Source: Cloeon dipterum (taxonomy: Eukaryota > Arthropoda > Insecta > Ephemeroptera > Baetidae). From it: a stretch of 64,000 nt of DNA. Both the position numbers and the translations under genes were made by a program. Position 1 is the stretch's first letter, and each line of letters starts with the position of its first letter. Positions 35,501 to 46,425 of this stretch are shown piece after piece. The stretch is taken from assembly GCF_949628265.1 (NCBI RefSeq), contig NC_088786.1, positions 39,639,681 to 39,703,680 of the forward strand. Reading direction: 5' to 3'. The notes beneath the pieces were generated by a model. It worked only from the letters and a program-made list of their open reading frames with translations, did no database searches and was not told the DNA's origin.

Positions 35501-35667
35501 CTCAATGTCTCCGTCCAAAAAGGTTTAAGCGTTAAATTTCAATGGTCGGTGCCCAGTTTGTTGCTTTGTTTTGGGTCGGCAGTTATAATCAAGCTATTTT
35601 AATCATGCGGAACTCTTGCTGCATGCACTGTGAAGTCGTGTGTTTACAGTGTTTACTGTTTTTAAAC

Positions 35668-35940
35668 GGCACCGCCCCCGTTCGCAGTGGTGTGTGCGAC
35701 AAGGAGAAGAATATACGAATGGAATCTTTAGTTTTTCCACGTTTTTCAGTATTTTTCTCTTTACCATTTATATTAAATAAGTTATTTAGTCGATAGTTTT
35801 TAAACTAGCTTTAGATTTCTACTTTTAAATTTAAAAATTGAAGCTGTGATACCAACTCCTTTTCTTTACTCTCTCATAGTTCAAGATGCAACCAATCAGC
35901 GATCAGCGTTCTTTTATTGCTGCAACCTGATTGGCGTACT
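35668..35940 (-). promoter_or_regulatory. ZNF-10 promoter
   Basis: GGCACCGCCCCCGTTCGCAG (35668-35687) with the full extension to 35710; expanded CCAAT module at 35889-35935. Confidence 0.6.
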
Positions 35941-36171
35941 CCTGATATTTAAGAACTTTTATCTGATTAATAAATGTACGTTACGCACCGGGACATAATG
36001 AACGCGCTTTAATGATGCAACAGCGGTAGAATGGTGAATGGTACATCAACATATTATCATCTGTCAAGGGTAGACATCTTGCGAGATCTTAAGCCGCCCA
36101 AATTTTTATTTGATCGGACGGCTTCCAGGCTCTAGCGCTGCGCTTTTAACTGTTTTTGAAGTGGCTAATTT

Positions 36172-36367
36172 ACCATTAGATGGCACATCAGGCTAATGGA
36201 AATGTAACAAAATGCGCGGAAGGGAAATTACTAGGTTGGAACGCCTCTTTTTCGACGCGTCTGATTGGCCGCTGGACCGTCTCCTGATTGGCCTGCATTA
36301 TTTAGACGCCATATTGACTTCTGAACTGCGGGAATAAACTCAGATCGCAATCTGGACCCTGGCATTA
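36172..36367 (+). repeat. Dispersed repeat R1, copy 2
   Basis: Full-length relative of 4741-4932 (ATTAGATGGCACATCAGGC ... CGCCATATTGACTTCTGA ... CAGATCGCAATCTGG), in the 3' flank of ZNF-11. Confidence 0.7.
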
Positions 36368-36604
36368 AACAATATGTATAAGAAAAAAAGCATTAAAATT
36401 TAAAAGATTTTATTGTAATTTGATAATGAATAATAGATTTTTAGATTCAAAATAATTCAATTGCACAAAATACTTTTTAAACAAAACATCTACCAAATTT
36501 GAAAATGTAGCAAAATTATCTCGGTAAGATTTTATAATTTAGAACGCTACAATTTTTTAGAATAAGCTTTTTATTTTTTATATATCCATCAATGTGCATC
36601 CTGA

Positions 36605-36749
36605 CTAATATTGATACAAACATGTCTTTATCACAATAGAAATTATTACACTGCAGACGAGACAGACATGCTTTTCAAGAGGTCCATCGCACTCTAATTT
36701 GCACTTGCCGTGGCGGCAATTCTTGATGATCCGATGTCGCAACATGGTT
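36605..36749 (-). pseudogene. Shattered 3' end of ZNF-11
   Basis: Out-of-frame continuation of ZNF-11 still readable as the F12-F13 region (HRIIKNC..CKLECDGPLEKHVC) and traces of F14. At least two frame changes and a deletion separate it from the live frame. Confidence 0.75.
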
Positions 36750-38273
36750 TTAACGGCGTATCTTATTCTGCGCACATTCTGCGCAACGAGCGGCTCCGTG
36801 CTGCACGTATGTGTGATGCTTGAGAAATTCCGTGACAAAAAATTTGTTGCAAAATACACACTTAATGATCTTTGGAAGATGTAAGGTTTGCATGTGCCGC
36901 TGCATCAGATATTTATCAAATGTAGAATAGTCGCAATGGTCGCAGTCAACACTCGGGAATTTTGTGCGAAGTTTTCTCACGTGGCGATTCAACCTTCTTA
37001 TACTCCTGGTGAACGATTCTCCACTATTTTTGCGAATAACGACTTTTTGGCAGCTTTGCCTATGCAATTGAGACAAACCCGAGCACTTGAATTTGAGTTT
37101 GCATTTTTTGGAGCAAACCGATGACCTTGTGTGTTGTCTCTTGAGTCCGAGAGCCACGTCCAGGCCACAAAGTTTGCACACGTCGAACGTATGATGTTGT
37201 TTGTAGTGAAAATTAACCAAGAATTTTGAGCCATATCTGGCGTTGCAGCTGTCGCATTTGAACATCTTTGGGAAGTGCTTAGACTGTTGGTGTATACTCA
37301 AATGCTTCTTCTCGGCGGTAAAATACTCGCAATGCTCGCAATGCAAAAATTTTTGTTTTATGCCACGTTTGTGCCAGAAGTTAATATGGAGAATCATCTC
37401 AGGCTTGCATTTGAAGTACTCTTGGCAGCCATGATGCGTGCACGCCACCGGAAGTTCTGGATGCTTCCGATTCATGTGTTTTCTCCAAGAACTTACTGAG
37501 ACATACGAATTGCAGTTTTCACAGAATTTGCGACTCATTTTGCTGCTTTCGTCAGGTTTGCTGTCCCGTTTCTCGTGTAAATAATGCTGCATGTAATGCT
37601 CTTTTTCCTCCTCGGCGTGAAAGTAAGTCGTGCAGCCCCGAATTCCGCATTTGATTGCTTCTTTGTGCATCTGTCTGATGTGCTCCACCAGTCGCTTGTA
37701 TCTCTTGCCACAGTAAAGACAAACTGCACTGTCGCATTTCCTCTCCTCCTCCTCAGGGATTTCCTTTTCGTATTCGGGCAGATCAATCTCCTCCAACTGC
37801 ACCCAACATTGTTCTACATCTCCAACTGTAAAATTTACGAGAATAGAAATAGCCATGATTTTTTTTTAAATGTGCAAGTACCTGAATAATTCTCCCGCAA
37901 CACCCTAGCGTTTTCTTCCAAATCAAGGTTTTTGGGCCACCAAGCAACAGCCTCGTCTCCAGACTCATCCCCGAACCTAAAATACGCGTCAAAATTAAAT
38001 AACTGCTATTTTATCACTTTGAATAATAACTCACTCTGCCTGCCAGATGCAAAAATAGCAGATCAAAGCGTCTTCTTCGACCACGTCCGGCAGGTTTTCA
38101 TCTTCTTCCGTCAGGTTCATCACCTTCATTGCCCATTTCCTCAGCTTGAACCTGTCCACCTGCGACGCGAGGACGTGGCCGTCCGACGTCGGACACTCGC
38201 ACAGTCTGCACAGCGGCTTTTGAATCGGAGTTTTTCCTACTTGACTCCTTAAGGTCCTTAAACGTCTCTCCAT
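36750..38273 (-). CDS. ZNF-11: ZAD-like/C2H2 zinc-finger protein, decaying
   Basis: Exons 38273-38035, 37976-37882 and 37825-36750 give 469 residues before a frameshift in F12 (ARCAECAQNKIRR, stop). Several fingers are damaged: F3 lost its first Cys (MSRKFC), F8 has a CX3C knuckle (CSKKC), and F9 lost both cysteines and the last His (VVIRKNSGESF ... RKLRTKF). ZAD cysteines and all splice sites remain. Either a pseudogene that still has an open ZAD frame, or a gene kept for its ZAD and N-terminal fingers. Of the fifteen it is the most divergent. Confidence 0.75.
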
Positions 38274-38451
38274 CTCCGTGTCTGCGTCCAAAAAGGTTTT
38301 AACCGTTAAATTTCTATGCCCAGTGCCTAGTTCCTTGATTGTATTGGGTCGGCAGTCATAATCAAGCTAATTTAATCATTTGGAAGTCGGAACTCTTGCT
38401 GCATGCACTGTGAAGTCGTGTGTTGTTTACTGTGTTAAGTGTTTACAAACG

Positions 38452-38722
38452 TCCCCGCCCCCGTTCGCAGTGGTGTGTGCGACAAGGAGAAGAAAAAATG
38501 AAGCTGGTATCTTTATTTTTTCCACGTTTTTCAGTATTTTTCTCTTTAACATTTATATTAAATAAGTCATTTAATCGATAGTTTCAAAAATAGCTTTAGA
38601 TTTCTATTTATAAACTTAAAAATCCAAGTTATGAAATCAACTCCTTTTCTTAACTCTCTGTTTTTTCAAGAGGCAACCAATCAGCGTTCAGCGCTCTTTC
38701 ATTGCTGCAATCTGATTGGCGT
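38452..38722 (-). promoter_or_regulatory. ZNF-11 promoter
   Basis: CCCCGCCCCCGTTCGCAGTGG plus extension (38453-38490) and an expanded CCAAT module (38675-38720) are both preserved although the coding region is decaying. Confidence 0.58.
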
Positions 38723-39316
38723 ACTCCTGATATTTAAGAATTAACTGATTATTAAATGTACGTTACACGTCGGGACATAATGATCGCGCTCTAATGATTC
38801 AACAGAGGGAAAATGGTCCATCAACAATATCTTCTGTCAAGAGTAGACATTTTTTGAGATCTGAGCCACCCAAGTTTTGATTGGCGGCTGGCCTTCGAGC
38901 TCGGACGGCTTCCAGCCTCTAGGGCTGCGCTTTTAACTGTTTTTGAAGACAGCGCAATTCACAGCAAGTAGAGTCAAATTGTAAGATGCCCACAACTTGA
39001 CTGCACAGCTTCATAATGAGCGAATATTGAAACTGAAAATTTCGACGCCATATTGATCTCGGACCAGCGGAAACAAACACAGATCGCAACCCTGACCTCG
39101 GTGTTAAAGAATTATTATCTAAGCAGAAAATTGTAATTTGAATAATAAACATTTTTTTGGATTCAAATTATTTATATCAAAAATATTTTTTTACACAAAA
39201 AACCCTACACAAGTTGAAACTGTAGCAAAATACCCGCAAAATGGACAATTTACTGGAAGGCTTTTATAACTTAATAAGCAACAGTTTTTTTTTCAGAATG
39301 TCACTATTAATTTTAA
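38723..39316. other. Spacer ZNF-11/ZNF-12
   Basis: Array-wide GGGACATAATGA motif at 38771, the GATTGGCGGCTGGCCTTCGAG segment at 38879, a right-end piece of R1 at 39045-39110, then ZNF-12 3' UTR. No gene and no Atg1 fragment. Confidence 0.45.
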
Positions 39317-41032
39317 CTATACATCAATATGCTTCTTGACATTATGGTAAAACAAGCTTGTCTTTTCCCTGTAAATTTTCGGGCACTTGTCACAAAAGAA
39401 ATTATTGCTCTACAGACAGACATGCTTTGCAAGAAGTCCTGAGCACTTGAATTTGCACTTGCAGCGGCGGCAAGTCTTGATGGTCCGATGTTTAAACATG
39501 TTGTGACGGCTCATCTCCTTATCACATTCTGCGCAACGAACGTATTCGTGTCGCATGTGTTTGTGTTTCTTGAAAATACATTCAGAGGCAAACAATTGGT
39601 TGCACTCTCCACACTTAATCGTCTTTGGTAAATGTCTCCATTGCATGTGCTCCGCCATGCGGCCCTTTTCGAATGTGGAATAGTCGCAATGGTCGCAGCG
39701 TAACTTGATATTTTTGAAAAGAGTGTGAAATTTTCTCACGTGGTTATTCAACTTGTTACACACGTTGAACGATTCTCCACACTCTTTGCAACTGTAGGGG
39801 GCTTGTTTGCAGCTCTTCCTGTGCAATTGATACAAACCCGAGCACGTGAATTTGAGTTTGCATTTGGAGCAAACAGATGGTGTTCTGTGGTGTTCCTTGA
39901 TTCCGTAAGCAACGTCCTGGCCACAAGATTTGCACACGTCGAAAGTATGAAATTTTTTGTAGTGCAATTTAACCAGGCATTTTGAGCCGAAACTTGCGTC
40001 GCATCCGTCGCATTTGAACGTCTGTGGCATGTGCTTGGCCTGTTCGTGTTTTCTCAACACGTATTTAGACGTGGTAAAATACTCGCAATGCTCACACTGG
40101 AAAAGATTTTGATTAGTGCCTCTATTGTGCCACGAGTTGATGTGGAGAATCATGTCAGGCTTGGATTTGAAGTACTCAATGCAGCCTACAAGCGAGCATG
40201 CCACTAGCTCTGGATGCTTGCGATTTATGTGCTGCCTGCGCGATTTTAGCGAAGAATACAATTTGCCGATTTCACAAAAATTGCAGCGAAAATTCTTGCT
40301 TTCGCATGGTTTTTCACGTTTCTTGTGTAAATAATGCTGCATGTGCTGCTCTTTTTCCTCCTTGGTGTGAAAGTAAGTCATGCAGCCCCAAATTCCACAT
40401 TTAATGGCTTCTTTGTGCTTCTTCTTGACGTGACCCGCCAGCTGGGTATATCTCTTGCCGCAGTAAAAACAAACTCCACTGACGTACTTCCTCTTTTTAG
40501 GGATTTCCTTTTCGTATTTGGCCAGATCAACCTCTTCCAACTGCACCCAACACTGTTCAACTTCTCCAACTGTCAAATTTAAGAGAATAGAAATATAGCA
40601 ATGATGAAATTTCTATTAAAAATGCTTAAGCACCTGAATAATTCTCCCGCAGCACCTTTGCGTTTTCTTCCAAATCAAGGTTTTTCGGCCACCAAGCCAC
40701 AGCCTTGTCTCCAGACTCGTCCCCAAACCTAAGACACGCGTCAAAATTAAATAGCTGTAATTATATCATCTTGAAATAACTTACTCTGCCTGCCAGATGC
40801 AAAAATAGCAGATCAAAGCGTCTTCTTCGACCACGTCCGGCAGGTTTTTGTCTTCTTCCGTCAGGTTCATGACCTCCATGGCCCATTTCCTCAGCTTGAA
40901 CCTGTCCACCTGCGATGCGTGGACGTGGCCGTCCGACGTCGGACACTCGCACAGTCTGCACAGCGACTTTTGAATCCGAGTTTTTCCTACTTGACTCCTT
41001 ATTAAGCTCCTTGATTGTCTCTCCATCTCCAT
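39317..41032 (-). CDS. ZNF-12: ZAD-like/C2H2 zinc-finger protein with premature TAG
   Basis: Exons 41032-40785, 40728-40634 and 40569-39410 give 500 residues. A single CAG-to-TAG change after F13 (KHVCL, then stop at 39410-39412) removes F14. Beyond it the frame is fully open and encodes an intact F14 (FFCDKCPKIY...YHNVKKHIDV) to a second TAG at 39317-39319, so the loss is recent or the codon is read through at some rate. The exon-1 linker has one extra codon (SLIRSQ). F9 NVCNKLNNH, F10 EKGRMAEH. The intron-1 donor is GTAAGT. Confidence 0.87.
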
Positions 41033-41190
41033 GTCTCCGTCCAAAAAGGTTTTAAAAGTGTTAAATTTCAATGCTCCGTGCCCAGCTCCTTGATTGTATT
41101 GGGTCGGCAGTCATAAATAAGTAAATTTTTCTCACGCGGAACTTTTGATGCATACAATGCACTGTGAAGTCGTGTGTTTTGTTTACAAAC

Positions 41191-41450
41191 GGCACCGCCC
41201 CCGTTCGCAGTGGTGTGTGTGACAGGGAGAAGAAAGTATGAAACTGGTATCTTATGTTTTTCCACGTTTTCCAGTATTTTTCTCTTTACCATTTATATTA
41301 AATAAGTCATTTAGACGCTATTTTTTAAAATTGCTTTAGATTTTTTCTTTAAATCTTAAAAATTCGAGTTATTCTATAAACTCCTTATCTTAACTCTATC
41401 GGAATTTACGAGCCAGCCAATCAGCGTTCAGCGCGCTTTGATTGGCGTTC
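41191..41450 (-). promoter_or_regulatory. ZNF-12 promoter
   Basis: GGCACCGCCCCCGTTCGCAG at 41191-41210 with a GACAGGGAGAAG extension; compact CCAAT module (GCCAGCCAATCAGCGTTCA ... GATTGGCG) at 41411-41447. Confidence 0.6.
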
Positions 41451-41468
41451 TTTCTGATAATGTCCTGG

Positions 41469-41660
41469 CCCCGGTAAAATTGCGCAACTTTCAATAACCA
41501 AATTTGAATTTCCTTGTTGCAAAAAAGGGTAAAAAATCAATTCGTCAGTGAAAATTATGGATCTTTTGTTATAAGAATCACGTTATTTTACAGCGCCCAG
41601 GAAGTAATGGAGCAACTGAATAGCAGATTGCGCCAATTTTGAAATGAGCCAAAAATCCAC
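41469..41660. repeat. Spacer block SB, copy 4 (truncated)
   Basis: Right half of block SB (AAAATTGCGCAACTTTCAA ... CACCAGTTTTGGGGTT), joined directly to the end of the ZNF-12 promoter and cut off on the right by the insertion at 41661. Confidence 0.6.
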
Positions 41661-42555
41661 CAGTTTTGGGGTTGTTGCGAATATCTGCAACACAGCGTAT
41701 ACCAAAATACATGATTATTACCCTCCGACCCCTTGGCTTACAGCCCGCAGAACTGGAGCGTCTCAGTTGTCTCAGATATTATTTAATTCTTAATATTTTG
41801 CTCTAATTCCTCCATTGGCCAGGAGGCCCAAACAGGATCAGTCGAACTAAGATTTCCTCGTAAACAATTGATAAGTCCCGGAGCCAATCTTAATTATCTT
41901 AATTATTCAACGTCGAGAGCCACGCGAGGCCACAAGCCGAGAATAATCAGGACATGCCGCGGTTGTATCAATTTAAATCACTTTAAATAATATTCAATAA
42001 GCTTTAAGACAGAAAAGGCTGCCTTTAAGTGAGCCTTTAATTATGATGATATATTCAGATTTCTTTAATTATATTTTGCTCGTCAAGTGAAAGACAAACA
42101 GCGGAGAATTGTGCTTAGAAATTAAGTTGTTTGATTTTTATTATTCAGAGAGGAAAAGACTTTCAATCGTGAAATTGGCCATAATTACGTTACTCTGAAG
42201 TTAAGTTAACGCGGACGAGACTTTGAAAATAAAAGACAAATTGTTACTTTGACTGGCAAGGCAAAAGAGGGTCAACAAGTAGGCAGAGGCCAGGAAAACG
42301 TCTCCGTTCCGAGCCGGCGATAGCCACCTCGAAGCTTGGGGGTGGTTTGACACCTCTGGGGTGTCACGTGCCAGTCAGTGATGGGGAAAAATACAGTTTG
42401 GGGCGCCAAAGTTACTTTAAGTTAAACTGCGCTCGGCTGGTCGTTTTAGAAAAAATAAAAGAAAGACCAATTTTATACATAAAACTGTGTGTGGTTCTTG
42501 GGTAGCTGCTGCGGAGCGTCCGGCAGCCATCCTTAGGTTTGCAGGTGCATGTTGG
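41661..42555. other. ~0.9-kb insertion of unknown origin
   Basis: Sequence with no match elsewhere in the window, placed where other units pass straight from block SB to the Atg1 fragment. It begins TGTTGCGAATATCTGCAACA, which could be the start of a solo LTR, but no matching CA end with a short target duplication could be fixed. Several AATAAA motifs lie on the + strand (42226, 42455). No ORF with a recognised domain. Confidence 0.3.
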
Positions 42556-42567
42556 GGCAAATCAGGT

Positions 42568-42796
42568 CGCCTGCCGCACCCACGTCGAGCTCACCTCGCA
42601 GCTGGCCGCCGAACTGAGGAGGCTTCTTCCATGAGCAGGTCGACCCTGGCTTCCTGAGCACCTCGCCCCCAGCGGCCGCCACTGCGGCCTCCGACGGCCC
42701 CATCACGTTTATCACCCCCGAGCTACTGCCCAAGGAGACCCTTTTGGAGGTTGCAAAATCGTTTTTACTGTGTAAATTGCAGAGAGAGCATAATTA
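42568..42796 (+). pseudogene. Atg1 fragment A13 (least diverged)
   Basis: Keeps CGCCTGCCGCACCCACGTCG, the stretch encoding THVELTSQLAAEL, the SDGPITF region and the original donor context CTTTTGGAGGTT, all nearest to the real Atg1 exon. Indels still break the frame. Its intron is shortened and ends TTGCAGAGAGAGCATAAT. Confidence 0.88.
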
Positions 42797-42989
42797 GGGG
42801 TTTATGAATAATATATTTTCAATGAGATTATTTGGTGTTTTGAATATTGAATAAATTTTTAGATTCATATTTCACAAATTTGTTTTACTCAAAACACCTG
42901 CAAAAATTAAAACTGCAGCAAAATTATCCTGGAAAATTGTTTTAATTTAGCACGTTTTACAATTCTTTGGAAAAAGCTTTTCATTTCAT

Positions 42990-44694
42990 TTATGCATCAA
43001 TGTGCGTCCTGACAAAATGATTATACAAACTTGTCTTTTTCCTATAAATTTTCGTGCACTTGTCACAATGAAAATAATCCCCCTGCGGACAGACATGCTT
43101 TGCGAGAAGTCCTGAGCACTTAAATTTGCACTCGCAGTGGCGGCAAGTCTTCATGGTCCGATGTTTAAACATCTTTTGATGACTCATCTCCTGGGCACAT
43201 TCTGCGCAACCAACGTATTCGTGTCGCATGTATTTGTGTTTCTTGAGAAATGATTTAGAGGCGAACAGTTGGTTGCAGTCTCCACACTTAATCGTCTTTG
43301 GAAAATAATTGCGTTGCATGTGCTCCATCATAGGATATTTATCAAATGTGGAAAAGTCGCAATGGTCGCAGTGAAAATTCGGGGTTTTGGTGTGGCACTT
43401 TCTCACGTGGCGATTCAACTTCCAACGCACGTTGAACGATTCTCCACACTCTTTGCAACTATAGGAGGCTTCTTTGCAGCTCTTCCTATGCAGTTGAAAG
43501 AAACCCAAGCACTTGAATTTGAGTTTGCATTTAGAGCAAATCGATGTCCTTCTGTGGCGTGCCTTGATTCCGTAAGCAACGTCCTGGCCACAATATTCGC
43601 ACTTGTCGAATTTATGACATTGTTTGTAGTGAAAATTAACCAGGCATTTTGAGCCGAATTTGGAGTCGCAACTGTCGCATTTGAACTTCTTTGGCAAGTG
43701 CGTCGATTGTAGGTGTAGCCTCAAATTGGGCTTCTCAGTGGTAAAATACTCGCAATGCTCGCACTGCAAAAGATTTCGTTTTATGCCTTTTTTGTGCAAC
43801 GAGTTGACATGGAGAATCATTTCAGACTTGGATTTGAAGTACTCAATGCAACCTACACGCGAGCACGCCACTAGTTCTGGATGAATGCGTCTCATGTGCT
43901 GCCTCCACAATGTTCTTGAGGAATATAATTTTCCATTTTCACAAAAATTGCAACGAAAATTCTTGCTTTCGCATGGTATTTCACGTTTGTCGTGTGCATC
44001 CTGCTGCATGTGCTGCTCTTTTTCCTCCTCGGTGTGAAAGTAAGTCGTGCATCCCCGAATTATGCATTTGATGGCTTCTTTGTGCTTCTTCTTGACGTGA
44101 TCCGCCAGCTGGTTGTAAAAACAAACTCCACTGCAGTATTTCCTCTTATTAGGGATTTCCTTTTCGTATTTGGCCAGATCAATCTCCTCCAATTGCACCC
44201 AACACTGTTCTACTTCTCCAACTGTAAAATTTGGAGAATAGAAATTACGCCGTTGATTATTTTAATTAAAAATTCCCTACCTGAATAATTCTCCCGAAGA
44301 ACCTTAGCATTTTCTTCCAAATCAAGGTTTTTCGGCCACCAAGCCACAGCTTCGTCTCCAGACTCGTCCCCAAACCTACAAAAACACGAGTCAAAATCAA
44401 AATAAATTTTATAGATAGGGAAATAACATACTCCGCCTGCCAGATGCAAAAATAGCAGATCAAAGCGCCTTCTTCGACCACGTCCGGCAGGTTTTCGTCT
44501 TCATCCGTCAGGTTCATGACCTTCATGGCCCATTTCCTCAGCTTGAACCTGTCCACCTGCGACGCGAGGAAGTGACCGTCCGACGTCGGACACTCGCACA
44601 GTCTGCACAGCGCCTTTTGAATGGTAGGTTTTGATTCTCCGACTCTTGGTGGCTGCATGTCTTGACTCCTTAAGCTTCTGGAATTACGTTCCAT
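42990..44694 (-). CDS. ZNF-13: ZAD-like/C2H2 zinc-finger protein, F1 and F10 damaged
   Basis: Exons 44694-44432, 44375-44281 and 44221-42990 give 529 residues. Compared with ZNF-3, a 15-bp in-frame deletion between GTA repeats removes CGKTY from F1 (VCFYNQLADHV), taking one zinc cysteine. In F10 the last His is Tyr (HMQRNYFPK). The ZAD exon has the longer N-terminus (RSQDMQPPRVGESKPTIQK) and DGHFLASQ. Intron 1 is open in the exon-1 frame, so an unspliced product would read on. F9 NVRWKLNRH; ends THIDA. It is followed by the best-kept Atg1 fragment. Confidence 0.87.
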
Positions 44695-44852
44695 GTTTCC
44701 ACCCAAAAAGGTTTTAAGCAATAATTGCCAATGCCCAGTTCCTGATTGGGTCGGCACGGCTGTCGTAAACAAGCGAATTTTTCCACGCGGTATCTGCTGC
44801 TTGCATTATTTGCATCTTCTTGTGAAGCAGTGAAGCCATGTGTTTACAAGCA

Positions 44853-44906
44853 ACACCTCTGGCCCCCCGTTTGCGTTCGCTGTGGTGTGTGCAACAAGGA
44901 GAAAAA
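44853..44906 (-). promoter_or_regulatory. ZNF-13 proximal promoter, CCAAT module missing
   Basis: A divergent GC-box motif (GGCCCCCCGTTTGCGTTCGC, then TGTGGTGTGTGCAACAAGGAG). After CTTAACTCCGTATCTTTC, where the other units reach GAGGCAACCAATCAGCG, the sequence switches to an inverted-repeat element; no CCAAT module remains. Confidence 0.5.
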
Positions 44907-45072
44907 AGTAAGTACTAACCTGTATCTCTGTTTTTCCTTGTTTTTTATTGCTATTAGATTTACATTTTGTATTAGATTGCTCATTTAGTTTAGTAAATTT
45001 AGAATAGCCTTCGATTTATACTTTAAGACTTCAAAATTCGAGTTGTTCTCTTAACTCCGTATCTTTCTGCTT

Positions 45073-45385
45073 CAGGCGACAGTAGAGACATCTGCTCTTA
45101 CCCAGCAAAAGCAGTTAATCTTAACACAAAGTTAGAAAAAGTCACGTGACTCGATCCACCAACATCATTGGCTGATATAAGCAAAGCAGTCGATCATATC
45201 TCATGCTTCTCTCTTCTTCTTAATTCAAGCAGTGCGTGCTTGCTCTTGGCCAATGGGATGGCGGGATTGAGTCACGTGACTACTGGTACTGTCTGTGCCA
45301 TCTGTTGTGTGCTTCACTGCTCTTTCTGGATGTGAGAAGATGTCTACTCTTGCGACTAGCTGATTTCTCAGGCGAAAGGGGGCAC
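45073..45385. mobile_element. ~310-bp imperfect inverted repeat
   Basis: CGACAGTAGAGACATCT near the left end pairs with AGATGTCTACTCTTGCG near the right; inner AGTCACGTGACTCGATCC pairs with GGGATTGAGTCACGTGACT. It replaces the CCAAT module of ZNF-13. A MITE is the likely identity; no target duplication was found. Each arm carries a perfect CACGTG E-box. Confidence 0.55.
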
Positions 45386-46249
45386 TCTTATCGAATGCGA
45401 ATTGTGTTTCGTTTGACAACCTTCCCTTTTAATGCATGAAGACTCCAAAAAATTGCGTTTTGCATTTATTCAAAGATTCATGAGAGGTTTTTACTGCAGA
45501 ATATGGAAGCCATTTTTCGAAATTCAATGTTCTATACTTTATTTCTTTCAATTCTCTTCAAATGAAAATTCTTGGGTTTATCTATTGAATTATAGACTTG
45601 AAGCCGCGTTTTAAAAATGATTTTTAAAAAATGGAACAAATTTACTGCTTTTTTCATTTTGTTAGGAATATGGTCGAGTTAAAACATTCAAATTTTAAAG
45701 TTGAAATAACTTTTAATAAAATATACCACTCAATAAGCTTTACACAAGTCTAATTATTGAGTCCGCATCTGCTCGTTTTCCACCTGTGAACAAGAGAAAA
45801 CAAGAAACTTTGCAACACGACTAGGACTCATTAGTGGTACCGGTGTCCCGATTGTTGTATGTTTATTGATGTTTGTTGTTCATGACTCATAACATTTCGT
45901 TCCAGTAAAGAAAATTACATGAACAAAGGCAAAAAATGACAAGCAGGATGTGCATTAAACGCGCGAAACAAAAGGTTGATTCGACGTTGTCTCGCGCCGT
46001 TGAGTAGTTGAAAATTAAAATCACATTCACAAACACTTTAAAAGTTGCACCACAGGGACTACTGTTCTCTCTCGCAAAAGGGTGGAAATTTTAATGCATC
46101 ACAGTCTTTCAAAATTAGTGGCAGGTCGTTCCAGGGCTTGCATATCCTGTAAGAAAAGGCGCTGTTCTTGCCGGGGGCGGCAGGAGGCGCGGATGTGCAG
46201 CGCTGTCGTCTCGCAGGGCGCGCCCCTGAATGATTCTTGCTCTCGCGTT
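45386..46249. other. Unassigned spacer
   Basis: No gene recognised. Includes a GC-rich patch (46130-46230) inside otherwise AT-rich sequence; the short ORFs there have no domain. Confidence 0.35.
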
Positions 46250-46425
46250 GAAATCTGTATTGGTTCCCGCTGGTCAGAAGTCAATATGGCGTCGAAATAA
46301 AGGAGGCCAATCAGGAGACAGTCCAGCGGCCAGTCAGAAGCGTCAAAAACGAGGCGTGCCGACCTAAGAATTTCATTCCCGTGATTATTTTACATTTCCA
46401 TCAGCCTGATGTGCCATCAAACGGT
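46250..46425 (-). repeat. Dispersed repeat R1, copy 3 (inverted)
   Basis: Reverse complement of 4741-4932: GGTTCCCGCTGGTCAGAAGT, CAATATGGCGTCGAAATAA, GGCCAATCAGGAGACAGTCC and CAGCCTGATGTGCCATC, in that order. Confidence 0.75.

Noticed and set aside
41661-42555. Firm call of a solo LTR
   Set aside because: Only the left terminus looks right; no matching end and target duplication could be defined by eye.
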